18,476 nucleotides of DNA, from assembly GCA_900771305.1 (NCBI GenBank), contig CAAGNL010000496.1, forward strand, positions 1-18,476, read 5' to 3'. Position numbers and translations under genes: made by a program. Positions 6,538 through 15,019 of this stretch are shown in pieces. The stretch's first letter is position 1. Every line of letters begins with the position of its first letter. The notes below the pieces were generated by a model. The model worked only from the letters and a program-made list of their open reading frames with translations. It had not been told where the DNA came from and made no database searches. The stretch is from Kiritimatiellia bacterium (GTDB taxonomy: Bacteria; Verrucomicrobiota; Kiritimatiellia; RFP12; UBA1067).

Positions 6538-6992
6538 ACGCGACGTTTTCACCAGCTGGCGTAGCTCACTCATTTTCCAGCGTCCCTGCAATCGCCGCGC
6601 CAAGGCAAAGGCCGCCGCGATCTCAAGGATGCGAACCTCGCCCAACCCGATAATCGGTGCCGACGGATTCCGCTCGTTGTAGCGTCGCACATACTCGGCC
6701 ATCGACCGCCAGTCAATTGCCGCCTCGGGATTCGACCACACGTCCTCCAAGGCCGCAGCAAGCCGCGTCGCGAGCTCAACCACGCCACAGCCGCGCAAGC
6801 CCTTGCCCAGGACGACGGCCAGAAGCTCAACGCCGGATTCACCCGCACCACATGCCGGTCTCGCCCGTAGTTGTGTGCATACTCTATCTTGCTCGGATAG
6901 CGAACATCCCGATCCTCGACAATTTCAATCGGACACCCGAGCAGCTACTCCAGCTCGGCCTTGATTCTCTCGACATACATTACCTGACGCAT
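6538..6992 (-). pseudogene. Broken last gene of the helicase-methyltransferase cluster, unknown family
   Basis: An ATG at 6992 lies 18 bp after the Res gene stop and has a strong GGGAGG site 5-6 nt upstream, so this was an operon gene. Translation gives MRQVMYVERIKAELE, then an in-frame TAG (6945-6947), then LLGCPIEIVEDRDVRYPSKI. The frame shifts at about 6826-6832, where it resumes as ELLAVVLGKGLRG and later DWRSMAEYVRRYNERNPSAP and RILEIAAAFALARRL. Joined, these make a coherent soluble protein of roughly 150 aa. The original end is unclear because the frame runs on into the antisense of the ATPase remnant. I do not recognise the family. One stop and one frameshift could also be assembly errors in a draft genome. 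Confidence 0.6.
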
Positions 6993-7010
6993 ACACGCCT
7001 CCCTAAAAAA

Positions 7011-10000
7011 TCATGTAGCCAGTATCCGCTCAAACAAGTCCTTCAAGTAGGAATCCCCACCATCGTCCAGAAAGAGAACATGGTGATCCGCCAGCCATCC
7101 CTTAAGCGGTTTCGGCATCCAGAGGATTCCCTGATACGGCGTCGGCGAAAGTATGAAACTGTTGAGGATGACATTTGGATCTCCAAGCCGTTTTTCTATC
7201 TGCTTGATCCGCTCCGCGAACTTGATCTTGTCGCTCTCGGCATTTTCATGCAGCAGCCCGTGCGGCTCGACGAACGTGATGTACTGCTTCGCTCCCTCCA
7301 CAAGCCAAAGGATGAAGTCCGGATGGAAGTTGGACGCCTCGGCAAACCCAACTCCCTTGCCCCGGCTCATGTTGCGAAGGAGATAGATATCCTGTCCCTT
7401 CGGCTGAAACTCCGCCTGGTGTTTCTTGACGTATTCGCAGAGATTGGAGACGAAGCGAAACTCGCTGTCATTGAGCGCCACCGGTTGAATCGAAATCTCA
7501 CCCTGCATCTTCAGGTGGAAGATCGGGGAGAAGATGTGCGTGTCGAAATTGATCGCTTCGATGTCGCCGGCTTTCAGCACCTTCCCGGCATTGACTTTCT
7601 TGGCCAATTCCGTTCGCAGAGTCTGAATCTGGTTGAGCACCGTCGCATCATCCGCATCAACATTGAAAACATAGTCCGCGACGTTCGGGATGTTCTCGTC
7701 GGCCTTCGTCAGTTCCCGTATCTCTAGTCTCGGCTCGATGAACTGCCGCCTCGAGTAGTCGTAGAGCTTTTCGGCATAGCGCTTCAACAATTCCGCCGCG
7801 ACATCCTGCAACACCCGCACACCCGCAAAGGTCGTGGGCTTTACCATCGCCTCGGGGACGAACAGATCATACCAGCCCTTCTGTCCTAGCAGGTCACGAA
7901 TGCCGGCAACCGTGACGTCCAGATTGTGCCAGGTACGCTCGCGCTTGAATCGCTCCAAGGCAAAATAAAGCTCCGTGCAGTCGAGCATCCCCAGTTGCGC
8001 CGCGTCGAGCGTCGCCTTGTTTTTCACGCCTTCATGCGTGGCGCCGGACTTCGAGACCGCGCTCTGCACCCGCGGATACCAGTCGGCAACGACTTTGTTT
8101 GCCGTCACGAACTTCCACCAGGATGAATCCTCGTCCACTGCGCCAAGGAACGGAACTGGCGCGTCCTTCTTGAAATCATACTCCTTGCCATCCGCCTTCT
8201 TGCGTTTCGGACGGATGATCTTGAGCTTCTTTCCGAAGTCGTACGTGACGTTGAGCGGGATTTTCTCAAAGCGGCGCTTCTCGTTGCCCGGAAGCCCTTC
8301 GCTTTTCAGATATTCCTTGAACTTCTGCATGAAGTCCGCCTCGATGCCGAAGACGTTCAGCAACTCCAGCTCGTGGATGTGCACAGGATGCACCGGCGCA
8401 CCCGAACGGTTGCTCCGCTTCAAGCTCCATTCCCAGCCCTTTAGCCGGACACCGCGTCCGAACAGCTGGATAATCTGCGCGCCTTCGCTCTTGCCAACAT
8501 GCATGAGCCCCAGCGTGCTCACCCGCCAGCAGTCCCACCCCTCGACGAACTTCTTCGCCCCGACGAGCAGATTGACCGACGAACTCGACTCGCGTACGGT
8601 CTGGAAGATCGGCTCGGTCACTTCGCTTTCGTCCGCAAAGACAATCCTGTCCGCCAGCTCCGGCAATGCCTTCAAGTGGTCGCACAGCTCTTTCGGCGAA
8701 CCGACGTTGATGAGACCGAACGGACGGTTCGCCTCGGAGAGCGGCGCCCTCAGCAGAATCTCCCCCGCATTCCCCTTCAAGCGCTCGACCTGAAGTTTTC
8801 CGGACGACGTCCCGTTGAAGAGCCGCTTCAAAATATCCTGGTAGATCACCGCGGCATTGGCCGTGTCACCGTTCTTGACCTCCAGCAGATAGTTGAATGC
8901 CCCACGGAAGAAATCATTCCCTTCCGCATCCAGCATGCCCGTGTCGGCACCGCTCTTCAGAAGCAAATCGGAAATCGTATCTGTCGCCTTCGACGAATCG
9001 CCCAGGAACTCGCCGATGAACGCGATGATCTGCGCCACGTCCGTCGCCGTCACGAGATCGCCCTTTTCAAGCTTCTTGCCTCCCGACACCGTACTGCCCA
9101 CAAACACCCAGAGCGGTTTCTCCAGATTGAAGCCCGCATAGGTCGCCTTACGTTCCTCGTAGATCCGAAGCTGCTGGTAGTACTTGAGCAGGCAGCCCGT
9201 CAGATAGACGAACTGCGTCGTCGCAAACGTCTTCGGGAGATTGTAGATCTGATAGTCCTTGCCGTAGCCGTCTTCGTAGAACCAGCGATAGGAATAGTCG
9301 AAGAGAATGCTCTTCGCGTAGTCATCCTCGTGGTTCGTTCCCTTGACCGCCTGCGCGAACGTCGCCGAATACTCAAACGAAAAGCCCTTCTCGCAGAGTT
9401 GCGCACGATATTTCATCCATGCGGCTTCGTCCTGCTTGACATTTTTACCCGCCAATCCCGCATGGCCCTCGTCGACGAAAAGCAGGTTGTTGTCGCCGAA
9501 GTTACGGACCGCAAAGGTCTCCGGTCCGTCCTCCTTCTGAATCTTCTGAATCTCCAGAGTATACAGAAACTCCCCGAGTTCCCCACCCGCGCTCTTCGTG
9601 TACGCAACGCCGGTGATGCCGCTCTGCGCAAGTTCGTCACGATGCTGCTTGGAAAGTCGATCGTTCGGCGTAATGAGAAAGGGAAAGTTGATGCCCCCGT
9701 CCTTGCCCGCCTTCTTCGCATAATGCCAGAACTGCTTCAGATGGACGTGCATCAACAGCGTCTTGCCCGAACCCGTCGCGTTCTGAAAGCAGACCTTGTT
9801 GAGATCCTCTTCCCGATACGGCGTCATCGGCTCGTAAGAATCGTACTTCGCGTTGAACGCCGCGACGAACTGATTGAGATCCGCCAGCAGCGCCGCCCGA
9901 TCGCGGAAATACCGGTCGAGATAGACCTCGGTGAAGAGAAGCGCAAGCCACTGGAAGTACTTCCACTTGATCTGACGGTCGTGCGGACGCCCCGCGTTGA

Positions 10001-10301
10001 TCGCCGCCGTATGCGAGACGATGTTCTCCTCATACGCCTGCAATTCCGCCGCCGTCACCTTCGCGCATCCCATCCGGAAGAAGTCGCCGTCCTTCAACTC
10101 GTGGTAGAAGTGATGGAAACCGTCCGCATCCAGCCCTTCGCGCGTCACCCGCAAATGTTCCACCAGATGATGAAACGGCTTTTTGCCGCGCTCATATCCA
10201 TCCGCCAGCGGATCGACTCCGAAGAGCGAAATCAGCCACTGGTTCAGTAGCAGTTTCTGCGTGAAGTCGAGCTTGGATTTCTTCGTTTTCCCTTTTGGCA
10301 T
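7011..10301 (-). CDS. Type III restriction Res-like helicase/nuclease
   Basis: This 1096-aa protein is the size of type III restriction Res subunits, ATP-dependent DNA translocases that cleave DNA together with Mod. After an N-terminal region of about 170 residues it shows superfamily 2 helicase motifs: I as ATGSGKT (175-181), II as D277-E-G-H280, III as YSATFA (311-316), V as AKKFVEGWDCWRVS (582-595) and VI as QLFGRGVR (612-619). A C-terminal nuclease-like signature has HPDFILWL (P994-D995) and FVEPHG (1010-1015). It resembles PD-(D/E)xK but has His1014 where Lys is usual. The ATG at 10301 has GAGG 8 nt upstream, within the 13-nt gap after the ATPase stop, so the two genes are probably co-transcribed. 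It is followed closely by the broken gene. Confidence 0.85.
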   Translation of the reverse strand: MPKGKTKKSKLDFTQKLLLNQWLISLFGVDPLADGYERGKKPFHHLVEHLRVTREGLDADGFHHFYHELKDGDFFRMGCAKVTAAELQAYEENIVSHTAAINAGRPHDRQIKWKYFQWLALLFTEVYLDRYFRDRAALLADLNQFVAAFNAKYDSYEPMTPYREEDLNKVCFQNATGSGKTLLMHVHLKQFWHYAKKAGKDGGINFPFLITPNDRLSKQHRDELAQSGITGVAYTKSAGGELGEFLYTLEIQKIQKEDGPETFAVRNFGDNNLLFVDEGHAGLAGKNVKQDEAAWMKYRAQLCEKGFSFEYSATFAQAVKGTNHEDDYAKSILFDYSYRWFYEDGYGKDYQIYNLPKTFATTQFVYLTGCLLKYYQQLRIYEERKATYAGFNLEKPLWVFVGSTVSGGKKLEKGDLVTATDVAQIIAFIGEFLGDSSKATDTISDLLLKSGADTGMLDAEGNDFFRGAFNYLLEVKNGDTANAAVIYQDILKRLFNGTSSGKLQVERLKGNAGEILLRAPLSEANRPFGLINVGSPKELCDHLKALPELADRIVFADESEVTEPIFQTVRESSSSVNLLVGAKKFVEGWDCWRVSTLGLMHVGKSEGAQIIQLFGRGVRLKGWEWSLKRSNRSGAPVHPVHIHELELLNVFGIEADFMQKFKEYLKSEGLPGNEKRRFEKIPLNVTYDFGKKLKIIRPKRKKADGKEYDFKKDAPVPFLGAVDEDSSWWKFVTANKVVADWYPRVQSAVSKSGATHEGVKNKATLDAAQLGMLDCTELYFALERFKRERTWHNLDVTVAGIRDLLGQKGWYDLFVPEAMVKPTTFAGVRVLQDVAAELLKRYAEKLYDYSRRQFIEPRLEIRELTKADENIPNVADYVFNVDADDATVLNQIQTLRTELAKKVNAGKVLKAGDIEAINFDTHIFSPIFHLKMQGEISIQPVALNDSEFRFVSNLCEYVKKHQAEFQPKGQDIYLLRNMSRGKGVGFAEASNFHPDFILWLVEGAKQYITFVEPHGLLHENAESDKIKFAERIKQIEKRLGDPNVILNSFILSPTPYQGILWMPKPLKGWLADHHVLFLDDGGDSYLKDLFERILAT

Positions 10302-10314
10302 TTAATGCGCCTCA

Positions 10315-11616
10315 CTATACAATTGAACCTAAAATAGTCGGATCCATCAGGAAAGGTATGACGCCAACGGAAAGGCAACCATCACGTTCCAGACGTGGAA
10401 ACGAGTTTCCTCCTGTGACAATAATCTTCTGGAAGAAATCACCCGTCCGTCTCAAGGATGCGATTTCCTGCTCGCGTTTTTCTTCGGTGGAAATTTCAAA
10501 TGCCGATTGGATGTAAACTTTTTTCATTCCGGCATTCACCACAAAGTCAATTTCGCGTTGCTTCTTAACAGACTTTCCGGCCGCATCCTTTTCCACGCTT
10601 TGCACAACCCCGACATCCACTCGACAACCTCGCCTGGCCAGCTCGTTGTAAATTGCATTTTCCATCAAATGAGACATCTCGTTCTGCCGAAAGTTCACGC
10701 GCGCATTCCGAAGTCCAAGATCCACGGCATAGAACTTCGAAGGTGATGCCAGATACCGATTACCCTTGACATCCCAGCGATCGGCCTGATGGAAGAGAAA
10801 CGAATTGCAGATATGGTCTAGATAGCGCGCAAGTGTCGGCTCCGAGACATTCACCTTGCATTCAGTCTTGAGTGTAGCCGCCAGCCGACGCGGATTCGTG
10901 AGACATCCGATGTTTGACGAAAGGACATCCAGCAGCTTCCCCATCACGTATCCAGAATCCTGCAAGTGATAACGTTCGGCTATGTCCTTAATGTACACGC
11001 GCTTAAACAGCGACTCCAAGTAATCACTTCGTGCCGCATCATCCGACGCAAGGACGGCAAGCGGCATTCCTCCCCACATCAGATAGCGATCCCATGCATC
11101 CGCCTTTTCAAGGCCGCTTACGGCATGATATTCGGAAAAACAAAGCGGCCACACGCGAATCTCCGTGCTGCGGTCCCGGAAGTTCGTGACAATGTCCGTA
11201 GACAACATTTCGGAATTTGATCCCGTCACGTAGACATCCACCCCTGGTTTCTTCATCAATGAACTCAGGACATCGTAAAATGTTACACATGTCGGGTTCC
11301 CGATTTCCTCCTGCGGCGGCTTGCAAAGTTGGATTTCATCGATGAACACGTATGTCGGTTTCCCGTCTTGCGGCAACTTCGCCTTGATCCAAGCCGACAA
11401 AACCCGCGGCAAACGCAAATCCGCAAAATCATCATCGTCCAACTGTACGGTGATGACATGCTGATCATCCACCCCCATTTGACGCAAATAGTCACGATAG
11501 ATTGTGAACAGCAAATAGCTTTTGCCGACGCGTCGAATGCCGGTTATCACCTTGACAAGGCCATTCCCTGCCACTTTGATCAGCTTATCTTTGTAAAAAT
11601 CGCGATCGATTGTCAT
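10315..11616 (-). CDS. AAA ATPase with C-terminal DUF4143 domain
   Basis: This 433-aa protein has an N-terminal AAA domain: Walker A GIRRVGKS (residues 26-33), Walker B YVFIDEIQ (89-96) and sensor 1 VTGSNSEML (130-138). A middle helical part ends in a winged-helix-like segment (about 240-270). The DUF4143 C-terminus has nuclease-like residues E319 (MENAIYNEL), D357 (REIDFVV) and Q370 (VYIQSAFEI). This family is widespread, often mobile, and of uncertain function; DNA-related or toxin-antitoxin-like roles have been proposed. The start is the ATG at 11616 with GGAAGG 8 nt upstream; the in-frame GTG at 11625 overlaps that site. It interrupts the Mod-Res pair, has its own promoter upstream, and is 13 nt from the Res gene. 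Confidence 0.85.
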   Translation of the reverse strand: MTIDRDFYKDKLIKVAGNGLVKVITGIRRVGKSYLLFTIYRDYLRQMGVDDQHVITVQLDDDDFADLRLPRVLSAWIKAKLPQDGKPTYVFIDEIQLCKPPQEEIGNPTCVTFYDVLSSLMKKPGVDVYVTGSNSEMLSTDIVTNFRDRSTEIRVWPLCFSEYHAVSGLEKADAWDRYLMWGGMPLAVLASDDAARSDYLESLFKRVYIKDIAERYHLQDSGYVMGKLLDVLSSNIGCLTNPRRLAATLKTECKVNVSEPTLARYLDHICNSFLFHQADRWDVKGNRYLASPSKFYAVDLGLRNARVNFRQNEMSHLMENAIYNELARRGCRVDVGVVQSVEKDAAGKSVKKQREIDFVVNAGMKKVYIQSAFEISTEEKREQEIASLRRTGDFFQKIIVTGGNSFPRLERDGCLSVGVIPFLMDPTILGSIV

Positions 11617-11672
11617 CTTCGACACCTTCCGTTTTATGTTTCAGTAGCTTTCTACCTTTTCATAACACGGAT

Positions 11673-11702
11673 AGTATACCACATCTTCACGGACTTTGGA
11701 AA
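11673..11702 (-). promoter_or_regulatory. Promoter ahead of the DUF4143 ATPase and Res genes
   Basis: On the minus strand TTTCCA (11697-11702, 4 of 6) and TATACT (11673-11678) are 18 bp apart, with TGG before the -10 giving TGGTATACT. The -35 overlaps the final bases before the methyltransferase stop region. This allows the ATPase and Res genes to be transcribed separately from the helicase and methyltransferase. Confidence 0.5.
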
Positions 11703-11703
11703 T

Positions 11704-14700
11704 TCACACGCCCTCCCACATGCGGGCGCGGAACTCCTCTTCGATGAGCCGCACCTTCCACGTATCCGAGTCCTTGCGGAGATTCGGCACGTTGTTCGAC
11801 CCGTTCACATAGATGACGTCGTATTCGCCGTTAAGTGCGTTGAAGTCTTTGCGCTGAAAGAAAGCGTTGAGTACGATGTTATCCTTCTCGCTGTCGCCCG
11901 TGAGCGTACGCCAGACGATCAGTACCCGTTCCTTCGCCCCGTCGTTCGGCGTCGCCCGGTTCTTGGGGCACCATCCCTCGACCGTACGGAACTTCCACGA
12001 CCCCGCCTCGTCCAGCTTGATCTTGCCCTTGATCGTCAGCTTGGTGTGAGCATCAGTCGGCAACTCAGTATCAACGGCCCGCTCGAATTCGGCGTCGTAG
12101 CCAACCGTCGCCGCAGTATGCTTGACGCGAAGTCCAATCAGGTAATTGAAGGTCTCGACCAGATCAACCGTCCGCTCTTCGTGCTCCTCGCTCCCCGGCT
12201 TCTTGACGATCAGCTTGTAACCAAACGGATTTGCGAACGATTCCACGTTCAAGAGCGACGGACTCCCCTTCGTCTCGACGTCCAGCATGTACTTGAGAAA
12301 GTAGTCCCCCACGCCCGCAAACGCCGCGCCCTTCGTCCCGTCCACCTGCAAGTTGTTGAGCGCATCTTCATACGATTCCAGCCGCAGGTACTTGAAGCAA
12401 TGGGAAATGCCCTTCCCCGCCGCCGTTGGCTTTCCATCCTTCCAATCGGGCGAATACACGACCTTCTGCACGCGCGGCATCAGCACGGTGTCGAAATGAT
12501 CACCCATCTCGATCAGGATGTACTTGCGATGACCACCATCTTGACGATTCAAGTCAATGACTGCGTGGGCAGTTGTACCAGAGCCAGCAAAGTAGTCGAG
12601 AATCACCCCAAAAGTGCTTTGTTCACATGCGCTGAGACAATCCCTAACCAAAAACAAAGATTTGGGAAATGTAAACGGAGAGTCAGGAATAATCTGTGCC
12701 AATAATTGTGTCCCGTTAACATTAGCGCAATACTTCGAATCATCCCAAACTGTTTTACGTGTAAACATCATCTTCGCACGTTGAATATTCCACACGCCTT
12801 TAATTTGTACAGCTCTCAATTCATTCAAAATATTGCCCACTGTATTCCGTGCAAATCGCCACCGCCGTTCAATTCCCCTCACGTCAATTGGCCAAACCAG
12901 CGTTTCTCCATTATTTTCCTCATTAGCGAACAGCGGATGGTATTCTGACGGAGGTATTTCTCCGAACCCTACGACCCTTCCATCTCTAATGATAATCGGA
13001 TAGAAACAATTAGGGGATTCTTCCCTTTTGGAATTCTCCTTCCCCCAGTCGCGGAATGGCGTCAACTCAGGATCGTCAGCATCGTTACGCACCTCTTTAG
13101 AGATGTATTCACGAATCCTTGGATATATGAAATAAGCGTACTCATGTGTAAAAGAAAAGTTCGTGCCTTGAATACCCCCAGGATTATGTATAACAGTGAT
13201 GCAATCGATATTAGATTCCTTAGCAAAAACACTTTGCTGAAGAAATTGACCTAAATTAACTTGTTCATTCTCATCAATCGCAATCACCATGCTGCCATTA
13301 TCAGTTAGTATTGTCCGAGCAACATTAATTCGATCTCTAACCATGGTAAGCCAGGATGAATGCTTATAATCATTTTTGTACATGATTTCGCTGGATGGAG
13401 CATTGTAGGGCGGATCAATATAATTGCAATTGATTGCGTTTCTATACTTCTCTGCCAGCAACATAAGTCCCTGAAAATTATCCGAATGAATCAATACCCC
13501 GTCACACTGCTCGTCGAAGTTATCGATTGACGCCAACAACTTCTGCTTGAACGCCTCGTCGAAGTACTGCGTATCGACCATGCGGGCGTCGATGGCGGTC
13601 ATGTCGACTGTCTTCGGATCGACGTCGGTGCCGAGCTTCTTCCACGCCTCAAGCTGCTGCGGATTTGCCAGCACGTCCGCCCGCAGCTCTTCCGGCACGC
13701 GATCCATCGTGAGGCAGTAGTCGCACTGGACGACGAACTTCTTCTTGAGCCAGAGCTTCTTCTGGAAGTCCTCGAGCTGGGCGAGGAACGTGATGATGTC
13801 ATCGGCGATGCGGCGGAAGACCTTGAGCGTGTCGAGCCACTTCGCGACGGACTCGGCCGTCGTGTTCGGCGCCGCCACGTTGTCGAGCACCATCAGGTCG
13901 TTCTTGATGTAGAAGTCGAGTTCGCGGCGAAGGAATCCGCCGAGGTCCTTGTGGATGAAATAGTCCGACGTGTTCCGTGCGAAATAACGCTTCAAATAGA
14001 CGTCAAGGAGAATCCGCGGCTCCTTACCTTTCACCCCGTCATCGAGATTCAAAAAGAGGAAATCGCACAGCTCCTTGCCGAGCCCCACAGTCGGCAACGC
14101 CGTCTTAAGCGCCTCGACCGCCTCGGTGCGGCGCTTTACCTGCCAGTCGTCGGTCTTACCAGTTTTTTCGGGATCTTCACGATATTCGAAATAGACATAC
14201 ACCTCTCCGTCTTTCACCTCGCAATTCTTCTCGTCATGTAGGATGAAAAAGCGCTCTTTGCCTGCTTTGATATTGCCGTGGTCGCCTTCGTCCGCATCGA
14301 CGATCTCGAAATGCACCTTTAGCTTTTCCGGCACGTTCGCCGCCAATCGGGCCATCGCGTCCATCTTCACGATGTCAGGATGCTGAGCCGCATCAAAGGT
14401 GAAATGGCTGAAGTTCAAGCTCGTCTTGATGTAATACTGGTCGGCGTTCGCCCAGTGGAGCATCACCTCTTCGCCGGCGTAGGGAATCGCGTAGGGCTTC
14501 GCCTTGCGGTCGGTCTCGCGCGTCAGATACCGAAGCGAGACGAAATCGCCCTTGTCGTAATAGCGCTCGAAGAAGTGATAGAGGTGGTCATAGACGTCTG
14601 CCTCGCCATTCGCCTGGGCGGTCCCGGTTTCCAACGCCGTCTTCGCGGCGGCGTACTGCTGACCCAACGGCGTTGCGGCGTAGAGCGCGTCGAGCGAACC

Positions 14701-14964
14701 ATCGAGTTTGATCGCCGCCGCGCCGAGAGTTGCTATCACCGCCTGCTTTGCCGCGTCGAAGTCCTGCTGGAGCTTTGCGCCGTCCGAATCCTTGAACGCG
14801 GCGGAAATGACCGCGGGGAGTTTGTTGTCAAGATAGTCGTTGATCTCCTTCGCCTTCGCGTGCATGACCCGGTAGAAGCCGAAGTCCAGGTCAGGCTGGT
14901 CGAGTTGAAAGAGTTCCCGCAGTTTCGCGAGGAGTTTCTGCTGAAGTTCCGCTGTCGTTGCCAT
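11704..14964 (-). CDS. Type III Mod-like beta-class DNA adenine methyltransferase
   Basis: This 1086-aa protein is longer than a typical type III Mod (about 600-650 aa) because of a N-terminal extension of some 480 residues. The catalytic motif IV is D517-P-P-Y520-N in NYIDPPYN, and the AdoMet-binding motif I comes later as F792-A-G-S-G in LDYFAGSGTTAHAVIDLNR. This IV-before-I order is the beta class, which methylates adenine N6 (or cytosine N4). The segment between them should hold the target recognition domain. The start at 14964 has GGAG 8 nt upstream; the ATG at 14970 is only 2 nt from that site. The DNA from about 12600 to 13530 is strikingly A+T-rich compared with both flanks. The gene lies 55 bp downstream of the SNF2 helicase gene. 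Confidence 0.9.
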   Translation of the reverse strand: MATTAELQQKLLAKLRELFQLDQPDLDFGFYRVMHAKAKEINDYLDNKLPAVISAAFKDSDGAKLQQDFDAAKQAVIATLGAAAIKLDGSLDALYAATPLGQQYAAAKTALETGTAQANGEADVYDHLYHFFERYYDKGDFVSLRYLTRETDRKAKPYAIPYAGEEVMLHWANADQYYIKTSLNFSHFTFDAAQHPDIVKMDAMARLAANVPEKLKVHFEIVDADEGDHGNIKAGKERFFILHDEKNCEVKDGEVYVYFEYREDPEKTGKTDDWQVKRRTEAVEALKTALPTVGLGKELCDFLFLNLDDGVKGKEPRILLDVYLKRYFARNTSDYFIHKDLGGFLRRELDFYIKNDLMVLDNVAAPNTTAESVAKWLDTLKVFRRIADDIITFLAQLEDFQKKLWLKKKFVVQCDYCLTMDRVPEELRADVLANPQQLEAWKKLGTDVDPKTVDMTAIDARMVDTQYFDEAFKQKLLASIDNFDEQCDGVLIHSDNFQGLMLLAEKYRNAINCNYIDPPYNAPSSEIMYKNDYKHSSWLTMVRDRINVARTILTDNGSMVIAIDENEQVNLGQFLQQSVFAKESNIDCITVIHNPGGIQGTNFSFTHEYAYFIYPRIREYISKEVRNDADDPELTPFRDWGKENSKREESPNCFYPIIIRDGRVVGFGEIPPSEYHPLFANEENNGETLVWPIDVRGIERRWRFARNTVGNILNELRAVQIKGVWNIQRAKMMFTRKTVWDDSKYCANVNGTQLLAQIIPDSPFTFPKSLFLVRDCLSACEQSTFGVILDYFAGSGTTAHAVIDLNRQDGGHRKYILIEMGDHFDTVLMPRVQKVVYSPDWKDGKPTAAGKGISHCFKYLRLESYEDALNNLQVDGTKGAAFAGVGDYFLKYMLDVETKGSPSLLNVESFANPFGYKLIVKKPGSEEHEERTVDLVETFNYLIGLRVKHTAATVGYDAEFERAVDTELPTDAHTKLTIKGKIKLDEAGSWKFRTVEGWCPKNRATPNDGAKERVLIVWRTLTGDSEKDNIVLNAFFQRKDFNALNGEYDVIYVNGSNNVPNLRKDSDTWKVRLIEEEFRARMWEGV
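12600..13530 (-). other. A+T-rich core inside the methyltransferase gene
   Basis: The coding frame continues unbroken, but base composition changes sharply. A 60-base sample at 13201-13260 has 19 G+C (about 32%), while 13681-13740 has 37 (about 62%). The segment covers roughly residues 480-790, that is motif IV, the predicted target recognition domain and the approach to motif I. It looks like an exchanged module. Confidence 0.75.
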
Positions 14965-14990
14965 GTTCATTTCTCCGTCTTGAAAATGTT

Positions 14991-15009
14991 ACCAAGTGGT
15001 ATAATGCTG
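14991..15009. repeat. Promoter-like 19-bp repeat, copy 2
   Basis: ACCAAGTGGTATAATGCTG lies in the 55-bp gap between the SNF2 and methyltransferase genes. On the plus strand it contains a full extended -10 (TGGTATAAT, 14997-15005) pointing antisense into the SNF2 gene. Seventeen of 19 bases match the copy at 5799-5817 read on its minus strand. The match could be due to chance in a sequence pair of promoter-like composition. Confidence 0.3.
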
Positions 15010-15019
15010 GTCGGTAGAA

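Noticed and set aside
5809..6798. A long minus-strand open frame antisense to the ATPase remnant
   Set aside because: Only its first part (down to about 6538) is protein-like, and that belongs to the broken gene starting at 6992; the rest is the antisense shadow of a clear AAA ATPase sequence.
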